Assembly: GCA_021797815.1 (NCBI GenBank)
Contig: JAJZYZ010000004.1
Coordinates: forward strand, 65,487-114,662
Origin: Bacillota bacterium
GTDB taxonomy: Bacteria; Bacillota; Sulfobacillia; Sulfobacillales; JAIMBI01
Length of the DNA stretch: 49,176 nt
Reading direction: 5' to 3'
Below are positions 26,637 to 34,354 of the stretch, piece by piece. How positions within the stretch are numbered: the stretch's first letter is position 1; the number at the start of each line of letters is the position of its first letter. Under the pieces are notes generated by a model. That model was not told the DNA's origin, made no database searches, and saw nothing but the letters and a program-made list of their open reading frames with translations. The translations under genes and the position numbers were made by a program.

Positions 26637-28223
26637 GTGTCCGACGACAATGGGGTGCCCGCCGGTGTGAACGATTGGTCTCTTGCCAGTCTCCTGCGCC
26701 GTTCGGCCAGTCTCTTTGCCGCGGACACGGCGGTTGTGTGGCCGGGCGGGGAATTGTCGTACCAGCAGTTAAACGAGCACGCCAACGGCTTCGCCCACGG
26801 GCTTGTCGCGCTTGGTCTACATCGAGGCGATCGCCTGGCCGTCGTCAGCGAAAACCGCGTCGAGTACATTGTTGCGTATCTCGGCTCGGCCAAGCTCGGC
26901 GTCACCGTAGTCGGGGTCAACATCCGGTGGCACCCGGAAGAGGCGCTCCGGAGTCTCACCGACACCGACCCGAAGGCACTGTTGATTTCCCGGGCATACG
27001 ACCCTCTACTGCAACAGCTGAGGGGCATCCTGCCCCGCGATCTCCACATCATTCACCTGGATGCCCCTGAAGGGGAGCGCCCCCAGGGCGACGTCGACTA
27101 CGCGGCCATGATGGCGGCGGCCGACGCGGGTGAACCGGACTGGCCGATCAGCGGTTCCGACATCCATAACATCCTCTATACGAGCGGGACCACAGGCTTT
27201 CCCAAAGGCGCCATGATCTCGCAGCGGGCCGCTGCCTTTCGCGCCCTCGGCATAGCCCAGTGGTTTTCCCTGTGTGAACAGGACGGGTATGTGGGGTGGC
27301 TCCCTCTCTATCATGTCGCCGGGGATGAGTCGCTTTACGCCACCTTATTGAGCGGAGGCCGCTACGCGGTCCTGCCCGGCAGCGATCCCGAGCCAATGTA
27401 TCGGATGATTGATCGCCATCGGCTCACATGGACGATCCTGGTGCCGGGAACGGTCACCGCATTCGCCCGCCACCGGGCGCGGCCTTCTTACGACCTGAGC
27501 TCGATGCGATTCGCTGCCGGCTATGGCGACCTCCTCACGACCGCCGTACTGCAGGAGTTCTCCGACACGGTCGGCATCCCGTACTATGACGCCTACGGGC
27601 TTACGGAGACGAGCTACCTGGTCGCGTGGCACAACACGCCCCGCGGCACCCTGCCCTCCCTGCGAAAGCGGCCGGCCCCCCTGCTGACGCTGCGGGTCGT
27701 GGACCAAGAGATGCGAGATGTCCCCGAGGGAACCGTGGGCGAGCTGGTGGCGCGGGGCCCCACCTTGATGAGTGGATACTGGCGGAACGCGCAGGCCACG
27801 GCCGATGTCTTCCGCGGGGGATGGCTCCACACCGGAGACCTCCTGCGGAAGAACGAGGATGGCACGCTTACTTTCGCAGACCGCGGGAAAGCTCTCATCA
27901 AGACCGGCGGCGAGAACGTGTACCCGGCGGAAGTCGAACGCGTTCTGGCGGCCTTGCCGGGGGTGCTTGAAGTCTGTGTCGTGGGTGTCCCTGACCCGGA
28001 GTGGGGCGAACGGGTCCACGCCGTGATCGTGCTTGAGCACGGAGCCGCGCTTTCCTACGAGGATGTAGAGGCGGCGAGCCTCAGTCACCTGGCGCGTTAC
28101 AAGCGGCCCCGCGGTGTGACGTTTCTCCGCGAGACCGCGCTCCCGCGGAGCACCACCGGGAAAGTGCAGCGCGACGCCGTGCGGGACGAGGTCCTGCGCG
28201 CGGAGGAGGCGCGGCATGACTGA
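26637..28223 (+). CDS. Acyl-CoA ligase (fatty acid type, ANL superfamily)
   Basis: ATP-dependent activation of a carboxylic acid to its CoA ester. The protein has 528 residues. Adenylation motifs are present: YTSGTTGFPKG (181-191), YGLTE (320-324), LHTGD (397-401), the hinge DRGKALIKTGGENVYP (415-430) and the C-terminal catalytic Lys509 in TTGKVQR. The GTG at 26637 is chosen because AAAGGAG lies about 11 bases upstream and the upstream reading-frame extension looks non-coding. The stop overlaps the SDR gene by eight bases, and an enoyl-CoA hydratase gene follows, which points to a fatty acid or aromatic acid degradation operon. Chain-length preference cannot be told. Confidence 0.92.
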   Translation: MSDDNGVPAGVNDWSLASLLRRSASLFAADTAVVWPGGELSYQQLNEHANGFAHGLVALGLHRGDRLAVVSENRVEYIVAYLGSAKLGVTVVGVNIRWHPEEALRSLTDTDPKALLISRAYDPLLQQLRGILPRDLHIIHLDAPEGERPQGDVDYAAMMAAADAGEPDWPISGSDIHNILYTSGTTGFPKGAMISQRAAAFRALGIAQWFSLCEQDGYVGWLPLYHVAGDESLYATLLSGGRYAVLPGSDPEPMYRMIDRHRLTWTILVPGTVTAFARHRARPSYDLSSMRFAAGYGDLLTTAVLQEFSDTVGIPYYDAYGLTETSYLVAWHNTPRGTLPSLRKRPAPLLTLRVVDQEMRDVPEGTVGELVARGPTLMSGYWRNAQATADVFRGGWLHTGDLLRKNEDGTLTFADRGKALIKTGGENVYPAEVERVLAALPGVLEVCVVGVPDPEWGERVHAVIVLEHGAALSYEDVEAASLSHLARYKRPRGVTFLRETALPRSTTGKVQRDAVRDEVLRAEEARHD

Positions 28224-29055
28224 ACCGGAGGGCTCCGCGGAGCCGTCCCTGAGGCCTTTTCATCCGGAGCTCCTCCGGGATGCTGTGGCTATCGTGACCG
28301 GCGGCGGTACCGGTCTCGGCCGGGCCATCGCCCGCGAGTTGGGACGGGCGGGCGCCATCGTGGTGCTGGCCGCCCGTCGCCCGGGTCCGCTGGACGACGC
28401 CGTCCGTGACTTCGCTGCCGAGGGCATCGAGGCCTGGGCCCGGCCCACCGACATTCGAAATACGGCCCAGGTGGATGCCCTGGTAGCCGGCACGCTGGAG
28501 CGGTTCGGCCATTTGGACATCCTGGTGAACAATGCGGGCGGCCAGTTTCCGGGTCGTGCGGAAGCGCTTACCGATCGCGGGTGGAACGCGGTCATCGAGA
28601 CCAATCTTAACGGCACATTTCGGGTCACGCGCGCCGTCGGACAGGTGTTCTTGCGGCAGGGCCGCGGCGGTGCCATTACCAACATCCTGATCCCGTCCCT
28701 CTCCCGCGGCATTCCCGGCATCGCGCACTCGGTGGCGGCGCGCGCCGGGGTGTACGGTCTGACCAAGACCCTGGCGCGTGAGTGGGCCCCGGCCGGCATC
28801 CGCGTCAATGCCGTCGGTCCCGGTCTGTTTGTGACCGAAGGATTCCAGGGGCACATGGCTCCGGCCGTTGGTCAGGAGATCACCCGCCGTCTGGCCGATA
28901 CCATCCTGCTCGGTCGGACCGGGCGACCAGAGGAACTTGGCTGGCTCGCGGTCTATCTTTCAAGTCCGCTCGCCGCCTTCATGACCGGAGAGTACATCAT
29001 GATTGACGGCGGGCAGTCGCTGGGCGCCGGCCTGAGTCTCCTTCCCGAAGCGTAA
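28216..29055 (+). CDS. Short-chain dehydrogenase, 2,4-dienoyl-CoA reductase-like
   Basis: NADP(H)- or NAD(H)-dependent SDR of 279 residues. The nucleotide site TGGGTGLG is at 28-35, NNAGG at 105-109, and the catalytic YxxxK is Tyr180/Lys184 in GVYGLTKTLA. The ending MTGEYIMIDGGQSL is standard. The N-terminal FHPELLRDAVAIVTGGGTG pattern and the GRAIARELGRAGA helix resemble peroxisomal/bacterial 2,4-dienoyl-CoA reductases. The placement between acyl-CoA ligase and enoyl-CoA hydratase genes supports a role in breakdown of unsaturated fatty acids (inference). The usual catalytic Ser before Tyr is not in the common spot; Ser161 or Ser163 may serve. Its start overlaps the previous stop by eight bases. 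Confidence 0.88.
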   Translation: MTEPEGSAEPSLRPFHPELLRDAVAIVTGGGTGLGRAIARELGRAGAIVVLAARRPGPLDDAVRDFAAEGIEAWARPTDIRNTAQVDALVAGTLERFGHLDILVNNAGGQFPGRAEALTDRGWNAVIETNLNGTFRVTRAVGQVFLRQGRGGAITNILIPSLSRGIPGIAHSVAARAGVYGLTKTLAREWAPAGIRVNAVGPGLFVTEGFQGHMAPAVGQEITRRLADTILLGRTGRPEELGWLAVYLSSPLAAFMTGEYIMIDGGQSLGAGLSLLPEA

Positions 29056-29119
29056 GCAAGGCCGGCAGGGGACAGGACCAAAACGACCAAAACGATCAAA
29101 AGGACGAACGGAGGACCCG
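29056..29119 (+). repeat. Short repeat in operon spacer
   Basis: The spacer carries a degenerate direct repeat: ACCAAAACG, ACCAAAACG and a shortened ATCAAAAGG (29080-29103), just before the ribosome site GGAGG of the next gene. The A-rich, unstructured stretch may help ribosome loading. Confidence 0.4.
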
Positions 29120-29908
29120 ATGGCCGATATCGAAGTGTCGGTGGGCGACGGCGTCGCACTTGTGCGTTTAAACCGCCCGCAGGCACTCAATGCGCTCACC
29201 ATGCCAATGGCCGAGGAACTGCGGGCCCAGCTGGCTTCGTTGGCCACATCCCCCGCCATCGGCGCCCTCGTGCTGGCCGGAGCGGGACGGGCATTCTGCG
29301 CGGGGGCCGATGTGCGCGAACTGGAGGCCAGAGGCGGGCAGCGTTCCCAATACGTGGCCGAGTTGGCCGCCCTGATGCACGAAAGTCTCATGGTGCTCCA
29401 GAGCCTTCCGTTCCCGGTCCTGGCGGCCGTCAAGGGTCCGGCCGTCGGGGGCGGGTTCGGCCTCGTGTTGACCTGTGACCTCGTGGTGGCGGGATCATCG
29501 AGTCGTTTCGCCGCCGGCTACCACCGGGTCGGCCTGACTCCAGACGGCGGAGCCACCTACTGGCTCCCGCGCATGGTCGGTGCGCGCCGCGCTCAGGAGA
29601 TCTTGATGGGAGGGCGAACGCTCGGGGCGGACGACGCCCTCCAGTGGGGACTCATCAATCGGGTGGTCCCCGATGACGAAGTGGAGAAGGTCACGGAGCG
29701 CTGGGCGTGGGATCTCGCCCGCGGACCCCATATGGCCCAACGCGAGACCAAGCGGCTGCTGGCGACGAGCGGGCAGCGGGACCATGCGGGTCAGCTGGCA
29801 GCCGAACAGGAGGCCGTCACGCTCCAGGCCGGAAACGCCGAGGCTTCAGAGGGCCTTCGTTCCTTTCTGGAAGGCCGCGCGCCGAACTACGGACCCGCCC
29901 CCGGATAA
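29120..29908 (+). CDS. Enoyl-CoA hydratase/isomerase family protein
   Basis: Crotonase-fold enzyme of 262 residues, third gene of the beta-oxidation operon. The CoA-binding AFCAGADVREL (59-69) and the oxyanion-hole GGGFG (110-114) are clear. The Glu of classical hydratases (E144 in rat) is replaced by Tyr134. An Asp at 142 in TPDGGATYWLPR matches the acid of PaaG-type isomerases. It is therefore more likely a delta3-delta2 enoyl-CoA or ring 1,2-epoxyphenylacetyl-CoA isomerase-like enzyme than a plain hydratase (inference). ATG preceded by GGAGGACC. The ending LRSFLEGRAPNY is typical of the family. Confidence 0.9.
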   Translation: MADIEVSVGDGVALVRLNRPQALNALTMPMAEELRAQLASLATSPAIGALVLAGAGRAFCAGADVRELEARGGQRSQYVAELAALMHESLMVLQSLPFPVLAAVKGPAVGGGFGLVLTCDLVVAGSSSRFAAGYHRVGLTPDGGATYWLPRMVGARRAQEILMGGRTLGADDALQWGLINRVVPDDEVEKVTERWAWDLARGPHMAQRETKRLLATSGQRDHAGQLAAEQEAVTLQAGNAEASEGLRSFLEGRAPNYGPAPG

Positions 29909-30089
29909 AGCAGTGACAGCCGCCTTCCTGAACGGGGCACGTCGCCGCCCAATTTAAGGGGCCGCACTCAACCGGAGCCCGTGTCCGGTGGACAATGGCG
30001 GAATGATTCCCTTCCCTGAACCGCCCGCGCCAGAAATTGGACTCCGCAGCACGATGCGGCGTTGGCCACGTTCAGCACGATCGCAAACG

Positions 30090-30124
30090 GCCCGGGGGAT
30101 GGTGGTGGTCACCATCCCCCGGGC
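30090..30124 (-). terminator. Hairpin between convergent genes
   Basis: A 14-base perfect inverted repeat (GCCCGGGGGATGGT at 30090-30103 and its complement at 30111-30124) lies 20 bases after the stop of the leftward peptide-binding protein gene. It also stands about 180 bases after the rightward enoyl-CoA gene and may end both transcripts. Only a short T-run (GTTTG) follows on the minus strand. Confidence 0.65.
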
Positions 30125-30143
30125 TGTTGACTGGTGCGGCGCG

Positions 30144-31874
30144 CTACTTGTTGGAGCCCACCGTCCAGTAGTTGTATTCGACGTATCCCGAGATGTCGTT
30201 CGTGTACCGGTTGACTCCGTGGAGCCCGGTCTTCACCACCTGAATGCCTGACAGGTTCGGCAGGAAGATAACGGGCAGGTTCTTTGCCGTGAACTGCTGA
30301 TACGCGTCCAGCGCTTGCTGAGCGTGTGCCGGCGACTGGGGGGCGATCGACTGCGCGATGAGCGTGTTCATCGTCGCGTTGTTGTACCCGCTCGTGTTCG
30401 CGGCGGAGGTGGCAGAGAACAGCTGGTCACCGGTTGGGTCGGTGGCTCCGTAGCACCAGCCTCCGCCCCACCACTCAAACTGGAAGTTGGTGTCATTGGT
30501 GGCGATGACCTGGTTGAACGGCTCCTCCTTGATGGTGGCCTTGATGCCTTCCTTAGCCCAGTCGGCCTGGATCAGTTCGGCGATGTTGGTGTTGGTCGTC
30601 GAACCTGACGCCACGAGGAACTGGAATGCCAGCTGCTGGCCGTTCTTCACCATGACGCCGTTCTGCAGGTGCCATCCGTCCGCCTCCAGGACTTTGATGC
30701 CCCGCTGGATGTTGTACGGGTACGGATTCTGGAGGCTCTGGTCATAGAACGGGTTGTTTGGCAGCTTGGGCACCGGGCTATAGCCGGGTGTGGCCAGCTT
30801 CGCTCCGCCCATCAACTGGACGATCGCGGGCTGATCGATCCCGAGCTGCAACGCCTCACGAACGGCGTGCTGCGCGAAGACCTTGCCGATAGCGGCCTCC
30901 GGTCCTGTCGTAACGACATTCGGGAGCATGTAGTTGAAGCAGAACGAGTACGGCGCGCTCTGCACCTGGTAGTACTTGGGCAGCTGCTTGACGTCCTTGT
31001 CATAGGACGTGGGGATGGTCGCATAGGCGAATTGCCCTTTGCGGAGCCCCGCAAACAGGTTCGAGTTTGAGGTTTCGTACTCGAACAGCAGTTCCTTGAT
31101 GGTTGCCTTCTTGAGGGTGAACTTCGGATTGGCCACCAGCGTCCAGTACTCGTTGTTGACGTACGTGCCGAACGAGTACGGTCCGTCCACCACCTTGTAG
31201 ACGGGGTTGGACGGCGAGTTGGCGATGTTGTTGATGAACTTCAGTTCCTGCATCATGTTCGGGTACCGGTCCCAGGTGGCCTTGGGGATGGGAACCAGGT
31301 TCGCGGCAATCCCGTTGTATTCAAACCAGACCGGGTTGGTCGGCTTGTTGATGGTTACGACCACGGTGTAGGGCCCCTTGGCGACTACGCTGGTCCACAG
31401 CGTGGGGACGCCGCCGCTGCCATCACCGCAGGTCTGCCAGGGAGCACCCTTGGCCGTAGACCCTTTGACAATGTCCCACGAGTACACCACGTCCTGAGCG
31501 GTAACGGGCTGCCCGTTGCTCCACTTCCAGTTGTGGTGAAGGCTGATGGTGTACACGGTGTCGTTGTGGGACGCGACGATGCCCGAGGCGATTGACTTCG
31601 AATAATCGATCTGGTCTTTCGTGTTGGTGAACAGGAGGGGGTAATACATTTGGGATGCGATGCTGTAGTTGATGACGCTGCAGGCTGCCGCGGAGACTAC
31701 CGGGAAGTACCAGTTGGGCTCGACCTGGACGCCGCCCACCATGGTGACCGACTTGCTGTTGAGCCCGGGGGCGATGCCCCCGCTCGTGGACGCGGCCGCC
31801 CCGCAGCCCGCCAGCACCAGCGCCCCCGCACCCAACAGGGCCGCCGCCCATCCCCGCCATCGGCGAGATTTCAC
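30144..31874 (-). CDS. Peptide ABC transporter substrate-binding lipoprotein, second copy
   Basis: SBP_bac_5 family lipoprotein of 576 residues. The signal peptide ends LVLAGC with Cys24 as the lipid-modified residue. HLNPKW-like HHNWKWSNGQPVTAQDVVYSW and NPVYKVVDGPYSFGTYVNNEYWTL match the paralogue at 13391-15091 almost segment for segment (NPVYRVVDGPYHIGKVVNNEYWTL there), so the two came from one duplication. It would bind peptides or related solutes outside the cell. GTG start, GAGAGGAG seven bases upstream. As with its paralogue no permease or ATPase genes adjoin. Unlike it, no T-box precedes it, so the copies are probably controlled differently. Confidence 0.92.
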   Translation of the reverse strand: MKSRRWRGWAAALLGAGALVLAGCGAAASTSGGIAPGLNSKSVTMVGGVQVEPNWYFPVVSAAACSVINYSIASQMYYPLLFTNTKDQIDYSKSIASGIVASHNDTVYTISLHHNWKWSNGQPVTAQDVVYSWDIVKGSTAKGAPWQTCGDGSGGVPTLWTSVVAKGPYTVVVTINKPTNPVWFEYNGIAANLVPIPKATWDRYPNMMQELKFINNIANSPSNPVYKVVDGPYSFGTYVNNEYWTLVANPKFTLKKATIKELLFEYETSNSNLFAGLRKGQFAYATIPTSYDKDVKQLPKYYQVQSAPYSFCFNYMLPNVVTTGPEAAIGKVFAQHAVREALQLGIDQPAIVQLMGGAKLATPGYSPVPKLPNNPFYDQSLQNPYPYNIQRGIKVLEADGWHLQNGVMVKNGQQLAFQFLVASGSTTNTNIAELIQADWAKEGIKATIKEEPFNQVIATNDTNFQFEWWGGGWCYGATDPTGDQLFSATSAANTSGYNNATMNTLIAQSIAPQSPAHAQQALDAYQQFTAKNLPVIFLPNLSGIQVVKTGLHGVNRYTNDISGYVEYNYWTVGSNK

Positions 31875-32339
31875 GTTGTCGCTCCTCTCTTCTCACACGC
31901 TGCCGTTCTTGACCTCAGGGTCAGTTCTCACGTCTCATGGAAAATTACTCAGGGTATCCGGGTGTCAGCCTAAACTGGGCAGGAAAAGGCTTCCGACAAC
32001 GGTGCATTCCACGCAACGATTGACAACTCCTTTATCGATCGTGTTCCACGCACACTTCACATCCGGCCGGCTCCGCCCCCATTTGGGCCGCGTCGGCAGG
32101 CGGCTGCACACGGCTTTCCCGGGGGTGCGGGGTCATCCTGAGAATGCCGCCGCCATCCGCGCCGGGCAGGCGCGTCGTACGGTTATGGTCTGGGACAATG
32201 AAGAACGACGGGGGAGAGGACACCCGAGCTCGCAGTCTGCTGGGTCACACGGCATGCGTGCGCCGGCCAGGCGACAGGGCCGGCCGCGCGATGTGACGGG
32301 ACGTCGGCATCATGTCGCCGACACCCGCCGAACGTCTCA
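31875..32339. other. Non-coding region upstream of second lipoprotein gene
   Basis: About 465 bases with no gene I can support. The part nearest the lipoprotein gene is relatively AT-rich (31920-31990, with CTGACA and TAATTT on the minus strand, too irregular to name a promoter). No T-box motif is seen on the minus strand. Confidence 0.4.
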
Positions 32340-32843
32340 TCAAAAAACCAGGAGTCGGCCCTGCTCCGCCTCATCAATGAATGAACCGATCCCCACCACA
32401 TCTTCGACGAGGGGATCGAGGTCATCGAGCGTCAGATCAAACAGGTCCAAGGTGAAGGCGCACGCACGCACCCGTAGCGAGCCGCCCTGGGCCTGACGCA
32501 TGACATCCATCCAGGATGCCCCGACCCGTTCGTGCAGAAGCTCAAGGAACGCCTCGCCCTGGGTCCCGTAGTCGCGGCTCACACGGTTCGCAAACGCGGC
32601 CGGCGTCTTCAGTGCCGCCATCAAGGCCCAGAACGTAAGCAGGACGTCCACCGACTCGCCTCGCTCGAGGGCGCGGGCCGCCAGAAGTCCCGCCGGGTAC
32701 AGGCGGTCGGCGGTTCCCGCGTAGACGATGAGGAAAAGCTGTGCGGAGGAGCTCCGGCCCGGCGCGGCGCGTGAACGTTCGGACAGACCACGCGTCCTAA
32801 CCCGTGCGGCCGGCTCCGTATCAGACAACCAGGAGGGCCCCAT
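32340..32843 (-). CDS. DsrE2-like protein with conserved Cys
   Basis: Soluble DsrE/DsrF-like fold protein, 167 residues. The pattern AQLFLIVYAGTADRLYPAGLLAARAL then SVDVLLTFWALMAALK is the DsrE2 signature (the FTFWG-type strand). VRACAFTLDLFDL places Cys128 at the site used to carry sulfur in Tus/DsrE proteins. DsrE2 proteins pass sulfane sulfur in thiol and thiosulfate oxidation, often together with TusA and heterodisulfide-reductase-like genes; none of these is in the window. The start overlaps the previous DsrE-like gene by 23 bases, suggesting co-translation and perhaps a hetero-oligomer. The first 33 residues are not typical, so the true start may lie further in. Confidence 0.72.
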   Translation of the reverse strand: MGPSWLSDTEPAARVRTRGLSERSRAAPGRSSSAQLFLIVYAGTADRLYPAGLLAARALERGESVDVLLTFWALMAALKTPAAFANRVSRDYGTQGEAFLELLHERVGASWMDVMRQAQGGSLRVRACAFTLDLFDLTLDDLDPLVEDVVGIGSFIDEAEQGRLLVF

Positions 32844-33267
32844 CGCCGGCCTCCTCTAAAAATTGACCCACGTCGTCCACCCCTTCGACAACCCCATCCA
32901 GTTCCGCCAGCGTGAGGCCCAGCAGATGCAGCATGTCGGCGGAGGCCCGCACCCGAACCGCCCCGTTCTTGGCCGCCCAGGCCAAGAGGGCGGTCCACGA
33001 AGGGAGCACGCCAACGCCCAGCAGATCCCGCAATGTGTCTTCTGCCCGGTCGAAGGCCACCGTCCCCGCGGAGGCATAATCGGGACTCACCGGCAGCAGG
33101 TATGAGGTCGAGGGGCGCCGCGCGGCCAGGACCGTTCCGCCATCCAGCAATACGTCCACCTGCAGACCGTCGGCGGACGCGGCCGCGCTCAGCACGGCGA
33201 TCGCATACAGGCGGTCGACCGTGGCCGCCACCGACAGGATGGAAAGGTGAGCCGCCCGTACCGCCAT
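32821..33267 (-). CDS. DsrE2-like protein lacking Cys
   Basis: A 148-residue sister of the next gene: AAHLSILSVAATVDRLYAIAVLSAAA and QVDVLLDGGTVLAA align with it, as does AVRVRASADMLHLLGLTLAELDGVV near the end. At the position of the functional Cys it has Ser109, and the protein has no Cys at all. It therefore cannot carry sulfur covalently and may be a structural or regulatory partner. ATG at 33267 with GGGGGAG upstream. First gene of a two-gene unit, divergent from the succinate dehydrogenase operon 316 bases away. Confidence 0.7.
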   Translation of the reverse strand: MAVRAAHLSILSVAATVDRLYAIAVLSAAASADGLQVDVLLDGGTVLAARRPSTSYLLPVSPDYASAGTVAFDRAEDTLRDLLGVGVLPSWTALLAWAAKNGAVRVRASADMLHLLGLTLAELDGVVEGVDDVGQFLEEAGDGALLVV

Positions 33268-33583
33268 GCATTCTCCCCCTCATCCGGGTCTTGGTGATCC
33301 GACCGTACGGCGAACCTCTCTTGGCGGACACGGCCGACAGCCGCGAGATCCCATGCTGAAGGGCCAAGCCCGTCCGGCGAAAGGGACCCGGCGCCGGGTA
33401 TGGTCGACCCCGTTGGAATGGAGCCACTCTCCCCGCCCAGTCGGGCAGAACGAGCCAAAAACGCCCTCCTCCCGGCCGTAGAGAGGATGCGGCCGGCGAC
33501 GTAGCCTGACAGGTGGGAAGGTCCGGCGCAAGACGACAACCCGCCGACGGCCGCCTTAGGATGCAGGACGGAGGGATGAGGAC
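33268..33583. other. Divergent promoter region
   Basis: About 316 bases between the leftward DsrE-like pair and the rightward succinate dehydrogenase operon; both promoters should be here. No clear -35/-10 pair could be named. The ribosome site of the anchor gene (GGAGGGATGAGGAC) is at the right end. Confidence 0.4.
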
Positions 33584-34354
33584 GTGGCGCACATCGTGGC
33601 CTCGGAAGTCCGGTCACGGCAAGAGGGGCGGTGGCCGGCCTGGGCGGAGCCCTGGATGACGGTCGTGGCGTTTTCGGCGTTCGTCGTCTATGCGATGGTC
33701 GTGGTTTTGTTCACCCACACCGGCCAGTACGGCAACTATCTCTCTCCTTTCTATTCTCCGCCCCTTGGCCGCTGGCTCGGGATGCCGATAGCGCCCGCGG
33801 TCCTGGTGGCGTGGATTCCGCTGCTTTTTCGCGGCACCTGTTACTACTACCGCCGCGAGTACTACCATGCCTTTGCGGCCGACCCGTTCGTGTGTGCCCG
33901 CCCCGAGCGGCCGCGGCTCGGAAAGCAGTATACGGGGGAGAAAAAGGCGCCCTGGGTCTGGAACCAGTGGCACCGTTACTGGTGGTTTCTGGCCGCCATC
34001 GTCCTCGTTTTCTTGTGGAAGGACACCGTGATGGCGTTCATCTTCCACGGACATTTCGGAATCGGGATCGGATCCCTGATCCTATTGGTCAACGTGGTGC
34101 TGCTGACCGCCTACACGCTGTCCTGCCACGCGTTTCGCCATCTCGTCGGCGGCCGCCTGGACTGCTTTTCGTGTCCGCAGGCGATGCGTCCGGCCCGGCC
34201 GCCCCTTCGCTACCAGGTGTGGCGACGGGTTTCGGAGTGGAACCGCCATCATGGCTCGTACGCCTGGGCTTCCATGGCTTCGGTCTTGGCCGCTGACGTG
34301 TACATTCGCCTGTTGCTGGCCGGTGTCATTCCCGACGTGAGGCTCATCAAATGA
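33584..34354 (+). CDS. Succinate dehydrogenase membrane anchor (actinobacterial type)
   Basis: Membrane anchor of 256 residues with about five helices. The motif YGNYLSPFYSPPLGRWLGMP and the following LLFRGTCYYYRREYYHAFAADP are the signature of the single-anchor subunit found with SdhA/SdhB in mycobacteria, Frankia and some Firmicutes. It would bind heme or quinone and hold the catalytic subunits to the membrane; candidate heme ligands include the His residues in HGHFGIG and YTLSCHAFRHL. The GTG at 33584 has GGAGGGATGAGG just before it. Its stop overlaps the flavoprotein gene (ATGA), giving a tightly coupled three-gene operon. Confidence 0.88.
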   Translation: MAHIVASEVRSRQEGRWPAWAEPWMTVVAFSAFVVYAMVVVLFTHTGQYGNYLSPFYSPPLGRWLGMPIAPAVLVAWIPLLFRGTCYYYRREYYHAFAADPFVCARPERPRLGKQYTGEKKAPWVWNQWHRYWWFLAAIVLVFLWKDTVMAFIFHGHFGIGIGSLILLVNVVLLTAYTLSCHAFRHLVGGRLDCFSCPQAMRPARPPLRYQVWRRVSEWNRHHGSYAWASMASVLAADVYIRLLLAGVIPDVRLIK

